The notes below the pieces were generated by a model, which had not been told where the DNA came from, did no database searches, and saw only the letters and a list, made by a program, of their open reading frames with translations. This document shows, piece by piece, positions 30,956 to 39,624 of a stretch of 64,000 bases of DNA (its first letter is position 1; each line of letters begins with the position of its first letter). The translations under genes and the position numbers were made by a program. The stretch is from CAMPKL01 sp963817465 (GTDB lineage Bacteria > Acidobacteriota > Terriglobia > Bryobacterales > UBA6623): assembly GCA_963817465.1 (NCBI GenBank), contig CAWFOP010000022.1, forward strand, positions 310,001 to 374,000, read 5' to 3'.

Positions 30956-31894
30956 ATGATTCGATTGGTTTCAGCCTTCGTCCACATCGTCCTGATCGCG
31001 GCGGCGGGCTCGATCCTGCAAGCGGCGCAGGCGAATCCCCCGCTGGGCATGGCCGCCAGCGACTATGCGTTCTATGTCGCGGGTTCGGCGATCGACGGCT
31101 CGACGACGATCTTCGATGGGGAAGCGCTGTCTTCGGGGTATCTGCCGGCCTGGCTCGATCTCAAGGACGGGGCGCGTTACGCCCTCGGCATCGGCTCGCA
31201 GGCGCGCGTATTCACCGATCGCGTCGAGCTCGAGGGGGTGTCGCTCGAGATCGTCGCGGCCGGATCTCGGCTGCGGCGGGTCATCGCCGGCGGCCTGCAA
31301 TTCGTCCCGCAAAGCGCCGCTGCCCGGGCTACGATCTACAGCGATCGTCCTGAAGTCGTTTCGATCTTCGTCGCGGAAGGGGAGGTCTCGGTCCTGCTGG
31401 TCGACGGGGCGCCGGGGGCGCGCATCAAGCGGAATCAATCCGCTACCTTTTCGCACTCGTTGACTTCTCCCCGCTTGCAAGAGCAGCGCGCGCCGCTTGA
31501 AATCGCCCGGATCTTGTTGCGCCAGCTCGATTTTGTCACGGCGCTCGAGGACGCGCTGCCGGCGTTGCGCCGCGAACGTTTGCGGCTCAAGAGTTACATC
31601 GTCCGAGCCTCCGGGGGCCTGATCGGAGGCGCCGCGAGCCAGCGGACGGCGAGCGAGAGCGAATCGCTGCAAGTCGCTCCCGCCGTTGACGCGGAGTTGC
31701 TGCTGGGCGCCGATGTCGCCGTGGGGGCCGAGCTTCACCGCGCCGTAGCGTGGAATCGTTACGGTTGCGGCGACCCCGGGTGCTCCTCGCCGCCGCATAC
31801 GCCGTACCGGTTCCACGGCCACGCCGCTGATGCGAAGCCGCTGGACGCCGGCTGCGTGCTGTGCCGTCGGGATCAGGGACCCATTTTGCCTTGA
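30956..31894 (+). CDS. Exported protein of unknown function, FecR-like core
   Basis: A 312-residue protein with a signal peptide (IVLIAAAGSILQAAQA). The core at about 40-165 is all-beta, with repeats of hydrophobic strands around charged turns (LSSGYLPAWLDLKDGARYAL, VSIFVAEGEVSVLLVDG), like FecR-type periplasmic domains. Residues 165-220 are helical. The last 45 residues are of a different character, with Cys271, Cys276, Cys300, Cys303 and several His. That tail may bind metal or may be a frame artefact. It starts 45 bases after the protease stop. Function unknown. Confidence 0.65.
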   Translation: MIRLVSAFVHIVLIAAAGSILQAAQANPPLGMAASDYAFYVAGSAIDGSTTIFDGEALSSGYLPAWLDLKDGARYALGIGSQARVFTDRVELEGVSLEIVAAGSRLRRVIAGGLQFVPQSAAARATIYSDRPEVVSIFVAEGEVSVLLVDGAPGARIKRNQSATFSHSLTSPRLQEQRAPLEIARILLRQLDFVTALEDALPALRRERLRLKSYIVRASGGLIGGAASQRTASESESLQVAPAVDAELLLGADVAVGAELHRAVAWNRYGCGDPGCSSPPHTPYRFHGHAADAKPLDAGCVLCRRDQGPILP

Positions 31895-31910
31895 ACTCAT
31901 CCGACGTTGC

Positions 31911-31916
31911 TAATCT
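31911..31916 (+). promoter_or_regulatory. -10-like box (TAATCT), leaderless geometry
   Basis: TAATCT ends 9 bases before the galE ATG at 31926. No Shine-Dalgarno is visible. Confidence 0.35.
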
Positions 31917-31925
31917 GGGTTTCTC

Positions 31926-32891
31926 ATGATTCTCGTCACCGGCGGCGCCGGCTACATCGGGGGCGTGTGCGCGGAGCGACTGCTCGGACGCGGCTACGAC
32001 GTTTGCGTTCTCGACAACCTTTCCCGCGGCTATCGTGAAGCCGTTCCTTCTGGCGCGGACTTCGTGGAGGGGGATCTGGGCGACCGTGAAGCGCTTGCCG
32101 CGGTTTTCCGCGACAAGCCGATCAAGGCCATTATGCACTTTGCCGCGTATGCCTTGGTCGGGGAGTCGATGGAGCAGCCGAATCTCTACTTCCGCAACAA
32201 CTTCTCGAACGCGCTGAATCTTCTCGAAGCGACTGTCGAGGCGGGCGTCGACCGCTTCATCTTCTCCTCAACGTGCGCGATTTTCGGGGACAAGGTCGCG
32301 CCGCCCATTCCGGAAGACGCGCCCAAGAACCCGATCAATCCCTACGGCGAATCCAAGCTCGCTTTCGAAAGGGCGCTCGATTGGTCACGGCGGATTCACG
32401 GCCTCAACTATTTCGCGCTGCGCTACTTCAACGCCTGCGGCGCTACCGACGACCGCGGAGAGCGCCACGATCCCGAGACCCATTTGATCCCGCTGGTGCT
32501 GCAGGCCGCCGCCGGCGAGCGCGACGCCATCAAGGTTTTCGGAACGGACTATCCTACTCCAGACGGTACGTGCATTCGCGACTACATCCACGTGCTCGAT
32601 CTGGCGGACGCGCACATCGCCGCGCTCGAGGCCCCCGCCGAAAAGAGCGGTCCCTACAACCTCGGCGTCGGGAGGGGCGATTCGGTCAAGGAAGTGATCG
32701 AGACGGCTCGCCGGGTCACCGGCCGCGAAATTCCGGTGGTCGAAGCTCCGCGCCGTCCAGGGGACCCGCCCGAGCTCGTCGCGGACCCAACCAAGATCCG
32801 TCGCGAGCTGGGGTGGCAAGCGCGGCACGACCTCGAAGCGTGCGTCTCGAGCGCCTGGAAGTTCTTTCAGCGGTCACGAGGTCAAGGCTGA
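31926..32891 (+). CDS. galE: UDP-glucose 4-epimerase
   Basis: A 321-residue extended-SDR epimerase that interconverts UDP-glucose and UDP-galactose for surface sugars. The NAD motif GGAGYIG is at residues 6-12 (TGGAGYIGGVCAE), the catalytic Ser lies in FSSTCAIFG, and Tyr/Lys in NPYGESK. GalE-specific blocks LRYFNACGA and RDYIHVLDLADAH are present. It precedes a methyltransferase by 13 bases and lies a few kilobases from glycosyltransferases, which fits polysaccharide synthesis. Confidence 0.95.
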   Translation: MILVTGGAGYIGGVCAERLLGRGYDVCVLDNLSRGYREAVPSGADFVEGDLGDREALAAVFRDKPIKAIMHFAAYALVGESMEQPNLYFRNNFSNALNLLEATVEAGVDRFIFSSTCAIFGDKVAPPIPEDAPKNPINPYGESKLAFERALDWSRRIHGLNYFALRYFNACGATDDRGERHDPETHLIPLVLQAAAGERDAIKVFGTDYPTPDGTCIRDYIHVLDLADAHIAALEAPAEKSGPYNLGVGRGDSVKEVIETARRVTGREIPVVEAPRRPGDPPELVADPTKIRRELGWQARHDLEACVSSAWKFFQRSRGQG

Positions 32892-32904
32892 CTAAGAGCG
32901 CGCG

Positions 32905-33753
32905 GTGAGCGATCCAAGCCAGGACCCGCAGGCCTTTTACGAACGGTACGTCGAAGAGCACGTTCCCTATCACCGCAGCCCCCGCGGCCTGAAGCGAGTC
33001 GTCCTGAGCGCGCTTCCGTATTGGTCGTATCGCGAATGGCGCTTTTGGGAGCGATACGCGCCGGCATGCGCCCGTCTGCTGGACCTGGGGTGCGCCCGCG
33101 GCCGTGAAGTGTTTCGCGACAAGGGCCGCAGCGTTGTCGGCGCGGACTTGGCGCGCAATGCTCTGCGCGAATGCCGCGAACACTACGACTGCGCGCTCGC
33201 GGCGGACCTGACGGCGTTGCCGTTCGCCGACCGCTCGTTTGACTGCGTGGTTTCTTCGCATGTGATGGGGCATGTGCCGATCGCGAGCAAGGACGCCGTG
33301 TTGAGGGAGATCCGGCGCGTGCTCGAGCCGGGCGGCAAGACGCTTCACGTCATCGAAACTGACAGCGAGCATGCGCTGATCGGCGAGGCCAAACGGCATC
33401 CTCAGCTCTACCGCCGCCACCTGATCGAAGCCGACGGACATGTCGGGCTGGAGCTTCCGTCGGCCGTCCTCGCGCGCTTCGCTCGAGCCGGATTCGAGCT
33501 TCAGCGCTGCGAGCGAATGGACTGCGGTCCGCTGCACCCCAGATTGGCCTTGAAGTGGTTCGACAACGAATATCGCCGAGCCTCGCCGCAATTCGCTCGC
33601 CTCGCGGCTCGAGCCCGGGCCGTCGCGGGCAATCCCATTCGGCTGGCGCTCGAAGAGATCCGCCTCGGCGTCGAGCACCGCACCTCCGGCCGGCGCGCCC
33701 CCCTCGACAATGCGTTGTTCTTGGCCGCCGTCTTCCGGCGGCGCGAGACATGA
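32905..33753 (+). CDS. Class I SAM-dependent methyltransferase
   Basis: A 282-residue protein from a GTG 13 bases after galE. The SAM motif I is LLDLGCARGREVF (about 55-67), motif II GADLARNAL, motif IV FDCVVSSHVMGHV, and motif V ILREIRRVLEPGG-like LREIRRVLEPGG. This is the Methyltransf_11/25 pattern of small-molecule or glycolipid methylases. Coupling to galE suggests a sugar or lipid substrate, but this is inference only. Confidence 0.85.
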   Translation: MSDPSQDPQAFYERYVEEHVPYHRSPRGLKRVVLSALPYWSYREWRFWERYAPACARLLDLGCARGREVFRDKGRSVVGADLARNALRECREHYDCALAADLTALPFADRSFDCVVSSHVMGHVPIASKDAVLREIRRVLEPGGKTLHVIETDSEHALIGEAKRHPQLYRRHLIEADGHVGLELPSAVLARFARAGFELQRCERMDCGPLHPRLALKWFDNEYRRASPQFARLAARARAVAGNPIRLALEEIRLGVEHRTSGRRAPLDNALFLAAVFRRRET

Positions 33754-33773
33754 GAGCGCCGCAAGGCCTTTGG

Positions 33774-33779
33774 TATCCT
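33774..33779 (+). promoter_or_regulatory. -10-like box (TATCCT), leaderless geometry
   Basis: TATCCT ends 8 bases before the ATG at 33788. A second ATG at 33783 lies in another frame. Confidence 0.35.
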
Positions 33780-33787
33780 CCAATGAA

Positions 33788-34261
33788 ATGGAGTTGACCG
33801 AGGTCTATCGCAAGCTTGGACGGGAGCGCTTCGACGACCTGCTCAGGTGCGTCTCGATGGGAGGTTTGAAGACCTTCAAGGTCTACGAGACCTTCAAGAT
33901 CCGGACGCGCCTCACAAAGCTCAACCGGGACAGGCTGCGCAAGGCAGCCCCGCGCTTGTGGGAGCGCATCGAACAAGGCGATCAAGATCTCGCAAAAGAG
34001 TTGGCCCAGGGCATCCTGGTGTCGCACATCGGCTTTGTGGCCGAAGTTCTCGATTTTTTGGGGATTCCGCACGACGGCAACGGCTTCTTCGATCAGAACG
34101 CCAACGTCAATGAGAAGCTGACCGAGGGCTGGCAAGCGCGAGTGCTCGACGAGTTTCGCGAGCGCTACCCGGAACCCCTGATCCTGCTTTACGTCAACCA
34201 CCTGGATTGGGAGCAGGGCGAGATGGAAGACGTGTTCCGGGGCTCGCCCGCTGCCGCTTGA
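33788..34261 (+). CDS. Conserved-looking protein of unknown function
   Basis: A 157-residue, soluble, highly charged and mainly helical protein (MELTEVYRKLGRERFDDLL, GLKTFKVYETFKIRTRL, FVAEVLDFLGIPHDGNGFF). It has no signal peptide, no membrane segment and no motif I recognise. Codon use is that of a normal gene. It precedes the phosphofructokinase gene by 13 bases and is probably cotranscribed, so a link with glycolysis is possible but unproven. Confidence 0.65.
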   Translation: MELTEVYRKLGRERFDDLLRCVSMGGLKTFKVYETFKIRTRLTKLNRDRLRKAAPRLWERIEQGDQDLAKELAQGILVSHIGFVAEVLDFLGIPHDGNGFFDQNANVNEKLTEGWQARVLDEFRERYPEPLILLYVNHLDWEQGEMEDVFRGSPAAA

Positions 34262-34274
34262 AACCGAGGAGATC

Positions 34275-35447
34275 ATGTCAAAGAAGATCGGCATCCTGAC
34301 CGGCGGAGGAGACGTGCCGGGTCTCAACGCCGTTATCAAATCCGTCACTTACGGCGCCACCGGACACGACTGCGAGGTCGTCGGCATTCGCCGCGGCTGG
34401 AAAGGCTTGGTCGCGCCGAACTGGGACGACAAGGACGATTACCCATACTTTTTGCCGCTCGATCGGGACAATACGCGCACGATCGATCGCTTCGGAGGCA
34501 CCTTCCTTCACACCTCGCGGACGAAGCCTTCCAAGACCAAAGTCGATCGAGTTCCCGAACACCTAAAAAGCCGGATCGGGCAATTCGACGAGGTCGACGA
34601 AGGCGTCGTGGACCTGACGCCGGTGGTGCTGGAAAACCTCGAGCGTCTCGGCATCGATTACTTGATCCCTATCGGCGGCGACGACACTCTCAGCTACGCC
34701 GATCGGCTCAACCGCGAGGGGTTCCCGATGGTGTGCGTGCCCAAGACGATGGACAACGACGTGCGCAACACCGAATACTGCATCGGCTTCTCGACCGCGC
34801 TTTCCCGCGCTGTCGACAATATCGGCCGTCAACGCACGACGATCGGCTCCCACGAGCGAGTGGGCATCTTCCGCATCTTCGGTCGCGACGCCGGCTTCAC
34901 CGCTCTCTATACGGCTTACATCACGAGCACTCGCTGCTGCATTCCGGAGCACGTCTTCAACCTCGAAAAGCTGATCGATCTGCTCGTCAACGACAAGTCG
35001 AACAACCCTTCCAACTACTCGGTCGTCATCCTCTCCGAGGGCGCCACTTGGGAGGGCCGCGATGTCGCCGAGTACGGCGAGGCGGACGCTTTCGGCCACC
35101 GTAAGAAAGTCAGCATCGGCGAGGCGTTCAGCGACGAAATCAAGCGTCGCGCCGGCGTCGAGACGGTCGTCAGCGACTTGACCTACGACCTGCGGGGAGG
35201 CGAGCCCGACGCGCTCGATAAGATGGTCGCCACCACTTTCGCGACCATGGCTGTCGAGTGCATCGCCGACGGCGGCCGGGGCAAAATGACCGCCATTCAA
35301 AAGGGCTGCTACGTCATGGCCGATCTGCCCGACGCCAGCCGCGGTCCGCGCAGCGTCGATATCGACACCATGTACAACACCGACCGCTATCGGCCGCGCT
35401 ATGAGAACAAGGCGGGGTTGCCGATTTTCTTGACGCGACTGGACTAG
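34275..35447 (+). CDS. pfkA: 6-phosphofructokinase, probably pyrophosphate-dependent
   Basis: A 390-residue PfkA-family enzyme phosphorylating fructose 6-phosphate. The start LTGGGDVPGLNAVI is the phosphoryl-donor loop. The residues that separate donor types are both of the pyrophosphate kind: GGDD (Asp137, in place of GGDG) and PKTMDND (Lys157, in place of PGTIDND). This predicts PPi rather than ATP, which would make the step reversible. GGAG lies before the ATG (GAGGAGATC). The enzyme is longer than the 320-residue ATP type, in line with PPi-type and clade-X enzymes. Donor use is inferred from residues only. Confidence 0.9.
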   Translation: MSKKIGILTGGGDVPGLNAVIKSVTYGATGHDCEVVGIRRGWKGLVAPNWDDKDDYPYFLPLDRDNTRTIDRFGGTFLHTSRTKPSKTKVDRVPEHLKSRIGQFDEVDEGVVDLTPVVLENLERLGIDYLIPIGGDDTLSYADRLNREGFPMVCVPKTMDNDVRNTEYCIGFSTALSRAVDNIGRQRTTIGSHERVGIFRIFGRDAGFTALYTAYITSTRCCIPEHVFNLEKLIDLLVNDKSNNPSNYSVVILSEGATWEGRDVAEYGEADAFGHRKKVSIGEAFSDEIKRRAGVETVVSDLTYDLRGGEPDALDKMVATTFATMAVECIADGGRGKMTAIQKGCYVMADLPDASRGPRSVDIDTMYNTDRYRPRYENKAGLPIFLTRLD

Positions 35448-35486
35448 CCCGGGCGGCTTGCAGGGCGGGGATTCGCGGCCCCCGCC

Positions 35487-35969
35487 CTACATGAAGGCCT
35501 TGATGATCTGTGCTTGGATCTCTTGCAGATTCTTCTGCACGTTCTGCACTTCTTGAATCTTGCTTTCGAGCTTTTCCATCAGGAAGCGCCTTTCCAGCCC
35601 GTTCTGGATCGTGATCTTCAGGTCGTCGTTGTCCCAGGGCTTCTCGACGTACTGATAAAGGCCCACCTCGTTGATCGCCTTGATGGCGTTCTCCTTGTCC
35701 GCGTACCCGGTCAGCAGGATCCGCGTGGCGAACGGGTGGATTTTTTTGACCTCGAGCAGGAAGTCGATGCCGTTCATCTCGGGCATCAGATAGTCCGAGA
35801 TGATCAGGTCGAGGTTCATGCCCGGAAGCTTCTCGATCGCTTCCTCGGGCGACGTGAAGGTCTCGACCTCATACTCGGTTTCCAGCACGAGAAACGAGCG
35901 CAGGCTCGTCAGCACCATTTCTTCGTCGTCCACGATCGCAATCACAGTGGTCCTTTCCGCATCTCTCAT
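35487..35969 (-). CDS. Single-domain response regulator
   Basis: A 160-residue receiver. It has the acidic pair in IVDDEE, the phospho-acceptor Asp in ISDYLMPEMNG and Lys in VEKPW, with a T/G switch (LLTGYAD). A coiled coil (FLMEKLESKIQEVQNVQKNLQEIQ) follows the receiver in place of an output domain. The ATG at 35969 overlaps the stop of the histidine kinase gene (TGATG), so the two are coupled and very likely form a phosphorelay. The coiled coil may bring about contact with the partner kinase or another protein. Confidence 0.93.
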   Translation of the reverse strand: MRDAERTTVIAIVDDEEMVLTSLRSFLVLETEYEVETFTSPEEAIEKLPGMNLDLIISDYLMPEMNGIDFLLEVKKIHPFATRILLTGYADKENAIKAINEVGLYQYVEKPWDNDDLKITIQNGLERRFLMEKLESKIQEVQNVQKNLQEIQAQIIKAFM

Positions 35970-37771
35970 CAAATATTACCCTTCGGCGAAGTCCTTGTTG
36001 GAAGCTTGTCGTTGTTGATCGGCAATGAGAGGGTGATGGTCGTACCTTGCCCGACTTCGCTTTCGACGTCGATCGCCCCGCCGTGGTCCTGCGCGATCTT
36101 GAAGCAGATCGACAAGCCCAGTCCCGTCCCCACCCCGACGCCTTTCGTGGTGAAACCCGGATCGAAGATCCTGGATAGATTCTTCGGCGGGATTCCCATG
36201 CCGGTATCGGAAATCGAGACTTTTGCGAGCTTGTCTTCGACGAAGGTGCGGATACGGATTTCGCCTTTGTCCTTGATCGCTTGCGAAGCGTTGACCAGCA
36301 GATTCATGAAAACCTGATTGATTTGATTGGGGTGGCAGCGGATCGCCGGGACGTCGCCGTAGTCCTTGATGACCGTGATGCGGTTCTTGAGCTCGTGGTG
36401 CACCAGGGTCAGGGTCGACTCCAAGCCCTCGTGCAGGTCGGCGATTTGCAGGTCGGCCTCGTCGAGTCGCGCGAAATTTCGCAGGCTTCCGACGATCGAA
36501 ACGATGCGCCCGCAGGCCAGCTTGTTGATCCTGGAGATGTCCTCGAGCAACGCGAGCACCTGGCGCAGTCGGCGGTTCTCGCGGATCGACTCCGGGGCGT
36601 CGGGCGCCTCGATCGTCTGGCGGACCGACTGCAGCGAGCGCGACAGCGTATCGGCGTTCGAGTTGATCGTGCCGATCGGCGTATTCATCTCATGCGCGAT
36701 GCCGGCGACCAGCTTGCCGAGGGCCGCCATTTTCTCCTGCTGCACGAGCTTGGCCTGCGAATCTCGTAAGGCGCGCGTGCGTTGATCGACCTCACGCTCG
36801 AGCTCCTCTGCGTGCACCTTCAGGTGCTCGGCGAGTTGCATGCGCTCGGTCACGTCGAGGCAGATGACCTGGATCAGCTTATGCGAGCTGTAGGACACCA
36901 GCGTGGCGCTCAAGTCGTAGTAGCGCTTGCCGCCGTTGTCGCCCATCCGGAACGAGAGCCGCACGTTCTCGCCTTCCTCCATCCGCTGGAAGGTTGCGGC
37001 GTCCTCGAACTCCGGGACGGCCAGCACCTGCGCCAAGGTCCGCCCCAGCAGCCGCTCGCGCGGCACGCCTGTCATGGCCTCGGCGCGCTCGTTGACTTCG
37101 AGCAAGCGGTGATTGGCGACGCTCGCAAGAAAAATCGCTTCCGACGCGCCTTGCGTCAGCGCGCGGTACTTCTTCTCGGAGTCTTCGACTTCTCGGCTGC
37201 GCCGTTGCAGTTCCTCATAAAGGCGCGCGTTCTCGACGATCTGCGAGGACTGCGACGCAATAATCGACAGCAAACGCTGATCTTCACTGGTGAAACCTTC
37301 GTCGCCGCGCTTGTTGAAGACGTTCAGCAAGCCGACCATCTGACCCTTCGCCCGCAGCGGGACGCTGAGCAGCGAGCGGATAGGGAAAGCCTCGTCGGCC
37401 ACCATCCGGAAACGTTCGTCGTTGGCGAGGTCGTTGATGAGCAGCGGGCGGCGGTTTTTAAGCATCCAGCCCGTCAGTTGCTGCCCGAACCGAAACGGCA
37501 CAACCTCGGTTCCGGAGTGCGCCTTGCGCGCCATCGTGCGGAACGGGTCGCTGCGCTCGTCCTGCTGCAGCAGCATGACGGCCGCCTGCTCCACGTTGAG
37601 GTTCTTGACGCTTTCTTGAACGATCAGCTCCACGACTTCGTTGAGGTCCATCGTGGACCCGATCGCCGAACCGATGGCGTTGAGGATGGAGAGCTCTTCG
37701 ACCGCGCGGCGCAGGCGGCTGTTTTCTTCCTCGAGCTCTTGGAGGGTCCGGGAACCGGGTGCTGCGGCCAT
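35969..37771 (-). CDS. Cytosolic GAF-PAS histidine kinase
   Basis: A 600-residue kinase with no membrane helix. It runs as coiled coil (about 8-35), GAF domain (about 40-190), PAS domain (about 220-330), dimerisation helix with the phospho-acceptor His in AGIAHEMNTPIGT, and HATPase with N box MNLLVNASQAI, G1 DTGMGIP, F box FDPGFTTK and G2 GTGLGLS. The HEMNTP box is of the HisKA class used in HK-receiver pairs. The start is set at ATG 37771. The same frame is open upstream to 38698 only because a glycosyltransferase gene there has shifted frame. Confidence 0.9.
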   Translation of the reverse strand: MAAAPGSRTLQELEEENSRLRRAVEELSILNAIGSAIGSTMDLNEVVELIVQESVKNLNVEQAAVMLLQQDERSDPFRTMARKAHSGTEVVPFRFGQQLTGWMLKNRRPLLINDLANDERFRMVADEAFPIRSLLSVPLRAKGQMVGLLNVFNKRGDEGFTSEDQRLLSIIASQSSQIVENARLYEELQRRSREVEDSEKKYRALTQGASEAIFLASVANHRLLEVNERAEAMTGVPRERLLGRTLAQVLAVPEFEDAATFQRMEEGENVRLSFRMGDNGGKRYYDLSATLVSYSSHKLIQVICLDVTERMQLAEHLKVHAEELEREVDQRTRALRDSQAKLVQQEKMAALGKLVAGIAHEMNTPIGTINSNADTLSRSLQSVRQTIEAPDAPESIRENRRLRQVLALLEDISRINKLACGRIVSIVGSLRNFARLDEADLQIADLHEGLESTLTLVHHELKNRITVIKDYGDVPAIRCHPNQINQVFMNLLVNASQAIKDKGEIRIRTFVEDKLAKVSISDTGMGIPPKNLSRIFDPGFTTKGVGVGTGLGLSICFKIAQDHGGAIDVESEVGQGTTITLSLPINNDKLPTRTSPKGNI

Positions 37772-37833
37772 GTCGGCGGTATGTTTCAGTATACGCAGGC
37801 GGCCCAAGCGGCCGCGCCGAAACTCCGCCTCGC

Positions 37834-38698
37834 CTAGCGCAGTTGAGGGCCTTTCGGAGGGCCGGCCGCATAGCCCAGCATTTCGCCCGCCGACCAGGCC
37901 GCGTCGAGCGCCGACGTCCGCGGGAGGCTCCTCCAGAAGGCGCTCGAGAGCCCGGCGCGGGCGGCTTGTCTGCTCTGGCGAAGCAACAGAATCAGGGGCA
38001 AGGCCAGCGAAAAAACGACGTAAGGCGTTCGGGCCAGGGGCCCTCGCCCGGCGACTCGGTTTGCCGCATGCGCCCGGCCGTAGGTCAGCCTCTGCGCGGC
38101 CGCGCTGCGGAGTGTTTCCGGCGCCGCATACTCGATCACGGCGTCCGCCGCCATGCACAACGCGCGCTGAAACGCGGCGATGCAGCGCGTTGGGCCACGC
38201 TTCCGCGATGAGCAGGTCGCGATGTCGCGCGAGAAATTCCCGCTTGTACGACACATTCGCATCGCTCACGGCCTCACATCGGCCCGGCGGCAACGGCGGC
38301 GCGAATTGCACGAACTCGGTCAAGTAGTAGGCGAGATCGAGAGAATCGCCGCCTCGGCGAGGAATCACCGGACCGCCAACCGCCGACGCTTCGGGATCGT
38401 CGCGGTGCGCTCGCAGCATCGCCGCAGCCCACGTCGGATGCGGCACTGCGCGCGACTCGAGCAGGCCGACCGCTTCCCCCGTCGCGCAATCGAGGGCCCG
38501 CCAGTACAGTTCGGGCAGCGTCTCCGCCGGCCCCCGCACCCAACGAACGTCCGGGTGGCGCGCCTCGAGCGCCGGCCGCAAGTCGACGCCGGATGCGTCC
38601 GAGACGACGACGTCGCAATCCTGCCCGGCAAGCGCCGCCAGGCAGCGCTCGAGAGCGGCTTCCGAGTCGTGGCTCGCGATGATGACCGACAGCCGCAC
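37834..38698 (-). CDS. Family 2 glycosyltransferase (frameshifted)
   Basis: Two frames (38698 down to about 38185, then down to 37834) give one 287-residue GT2 protein if one base is removed near 38184. The first part has MRLSVIIASHDSEAALERCLAAL, the nucleotide-sugar strand, VVVSDASG, ALDCATGEAVGLLESRAVPH (a place of the DxD motif, here LESR) and DANVSYKREF. The second part has EYAAPETL and a helical/membrane tail (TPYVVFSLALPLILLLRQ). The GTG start follows the preceding gene's stop by 3 bases. The missing DxD and the frame break together may mean decay. Confidence 0.7.
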
Positions 38699-38701
38699 TC
38701 G

Positions 38702-39544
38702 TCAGCCCCGTCGGCCCCAGCAGCCGCGCAATTCTCCCCAGCCCTCGGCGCACGCGAAAAGCGCCGCGTACGGCAGGCTCGCCAGCGCCTCGGCGCGCCA
38801 CGCGCCCGCGCCGGCGGCGCGCCGGGCGAATCGCAGCAGCGCCAGGGGCGGCCAACCCAGCCTAGCGATCCCTTTGAGCCGTCGCGCGCCGGTTGAAGCG
38901 TCCCCTACGTGTGCGCGAGCCCACTCAGTCGACCACTGCGCCCGCAAGCCCAAAAACTCGCTCAAGGGAGGCGCGGCATAGTAGAGGCGCAGGCGCGGCT
39001 CGCGCACGAATCGCGCTCCCGCCGCGAACATCGCGGCATGGTATTCGAGCTCGTCGCGAGCCTGCGCCAGCCGCCGCGCATCAACCGCCAAGCGTCTGTA
39101 GATCACCGCTCCGGCCGGAGCGAGCCGAGCTTCTTCGGCGTCTAACCGCATGCGGCGTCCCGCTGGGGCCCAGTGCGCGTATTCCCAATAGAAGGCCGCC
39201 CGGCGCGCGCCCGTCAGAGCCGTCGCCGGATGCACTTCGCCGACTAGCACGTCGGCCTCGTTGTCGAACGCCAGTGCGGCATCCGCCCAATCGGGCCCCG
39301 GACGGTAATCCTCATTCATGACTGCAACGAAGTCGGCTCGTGCGCGCGCCAGACCCGCCGCGCGCCGCGCGGTCGGCCCCCCCGGCTCGACTAACGTAAT
39401 GCAGTTGTTCCGGCCGGCTTCGACCGCCTTCGCCGCGGCGGCCGTTGAGCAAACGGCGATAAGTTCCACGGTTTTCAGCCTGGGATCGGCGGCGAGGTCG
39501 CGGAGGCAAGAAGACGCCTGGGCCGGGCGCGTTACGGCAATCAC
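38702..39544 (-). CDS. Family 2 glycosyltransferase-like protein
   Basis: A 280-residue protein resembling GT2 enzymes: first strand VIAVTRPAQ, LKTVELIAVCS, GLARARADFVAVMNEDYRPGPDW (position of the DxD region, here NEDYRP) and WEYAHWAPAGRRMRL. The GTG at 39544 cuts into the usual first strand; upstream codons read PRLSI in frame but no start codon lies before an in-frame TAA, so the true N-terminus is uncertain. It is directly followed by the second GT2 gene. The substrate is unknown. Confidence 0.7.
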   Translation of the reverse strand: MIAVTRPAQASSCLRDLAADPRLKTVELIAVCSTAAAAKAVEAGRNNCITLVEPGGPTARRAAGLARARADFVAVMNEDYRPGPDWADAALAFDNEADVLVGEVHPATALTGARRAAFYWEYAHWAPAGRRMRLDAEEARLAPAGAVIYRRLAVDARRLAQARDELEYHAAMFAAGARFVREPRLRLYYAAPPLSEFLGLRAQWSTEWARAHVGDASTGARRLKGIARLGWPPLALLRFARRAAGAGAWRAEALASLPYAALFACAEGWGELRGCWGRRG

Positions 39545-39624
39545 GATCGATAGACGAGGTGCGCTCTCGGCCGCGATGCGACTACGTTACCATGGCTGGT
39601 GCGAGCGTAGTCGCCGCTCTGTCC

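Noticed and set aside
35969..38698. A 909-codon frame that looks like a glycosyltransferase fused to a histidine kinase.
   Set aside because: The glycosyltransferase continues in another frame to a stop at 37834 with recognisable sequence, and the region between (about 37775-38180 in the kinase frame) is arginine/proline-rich and not protein-like. The fusion is a product of the frame break.
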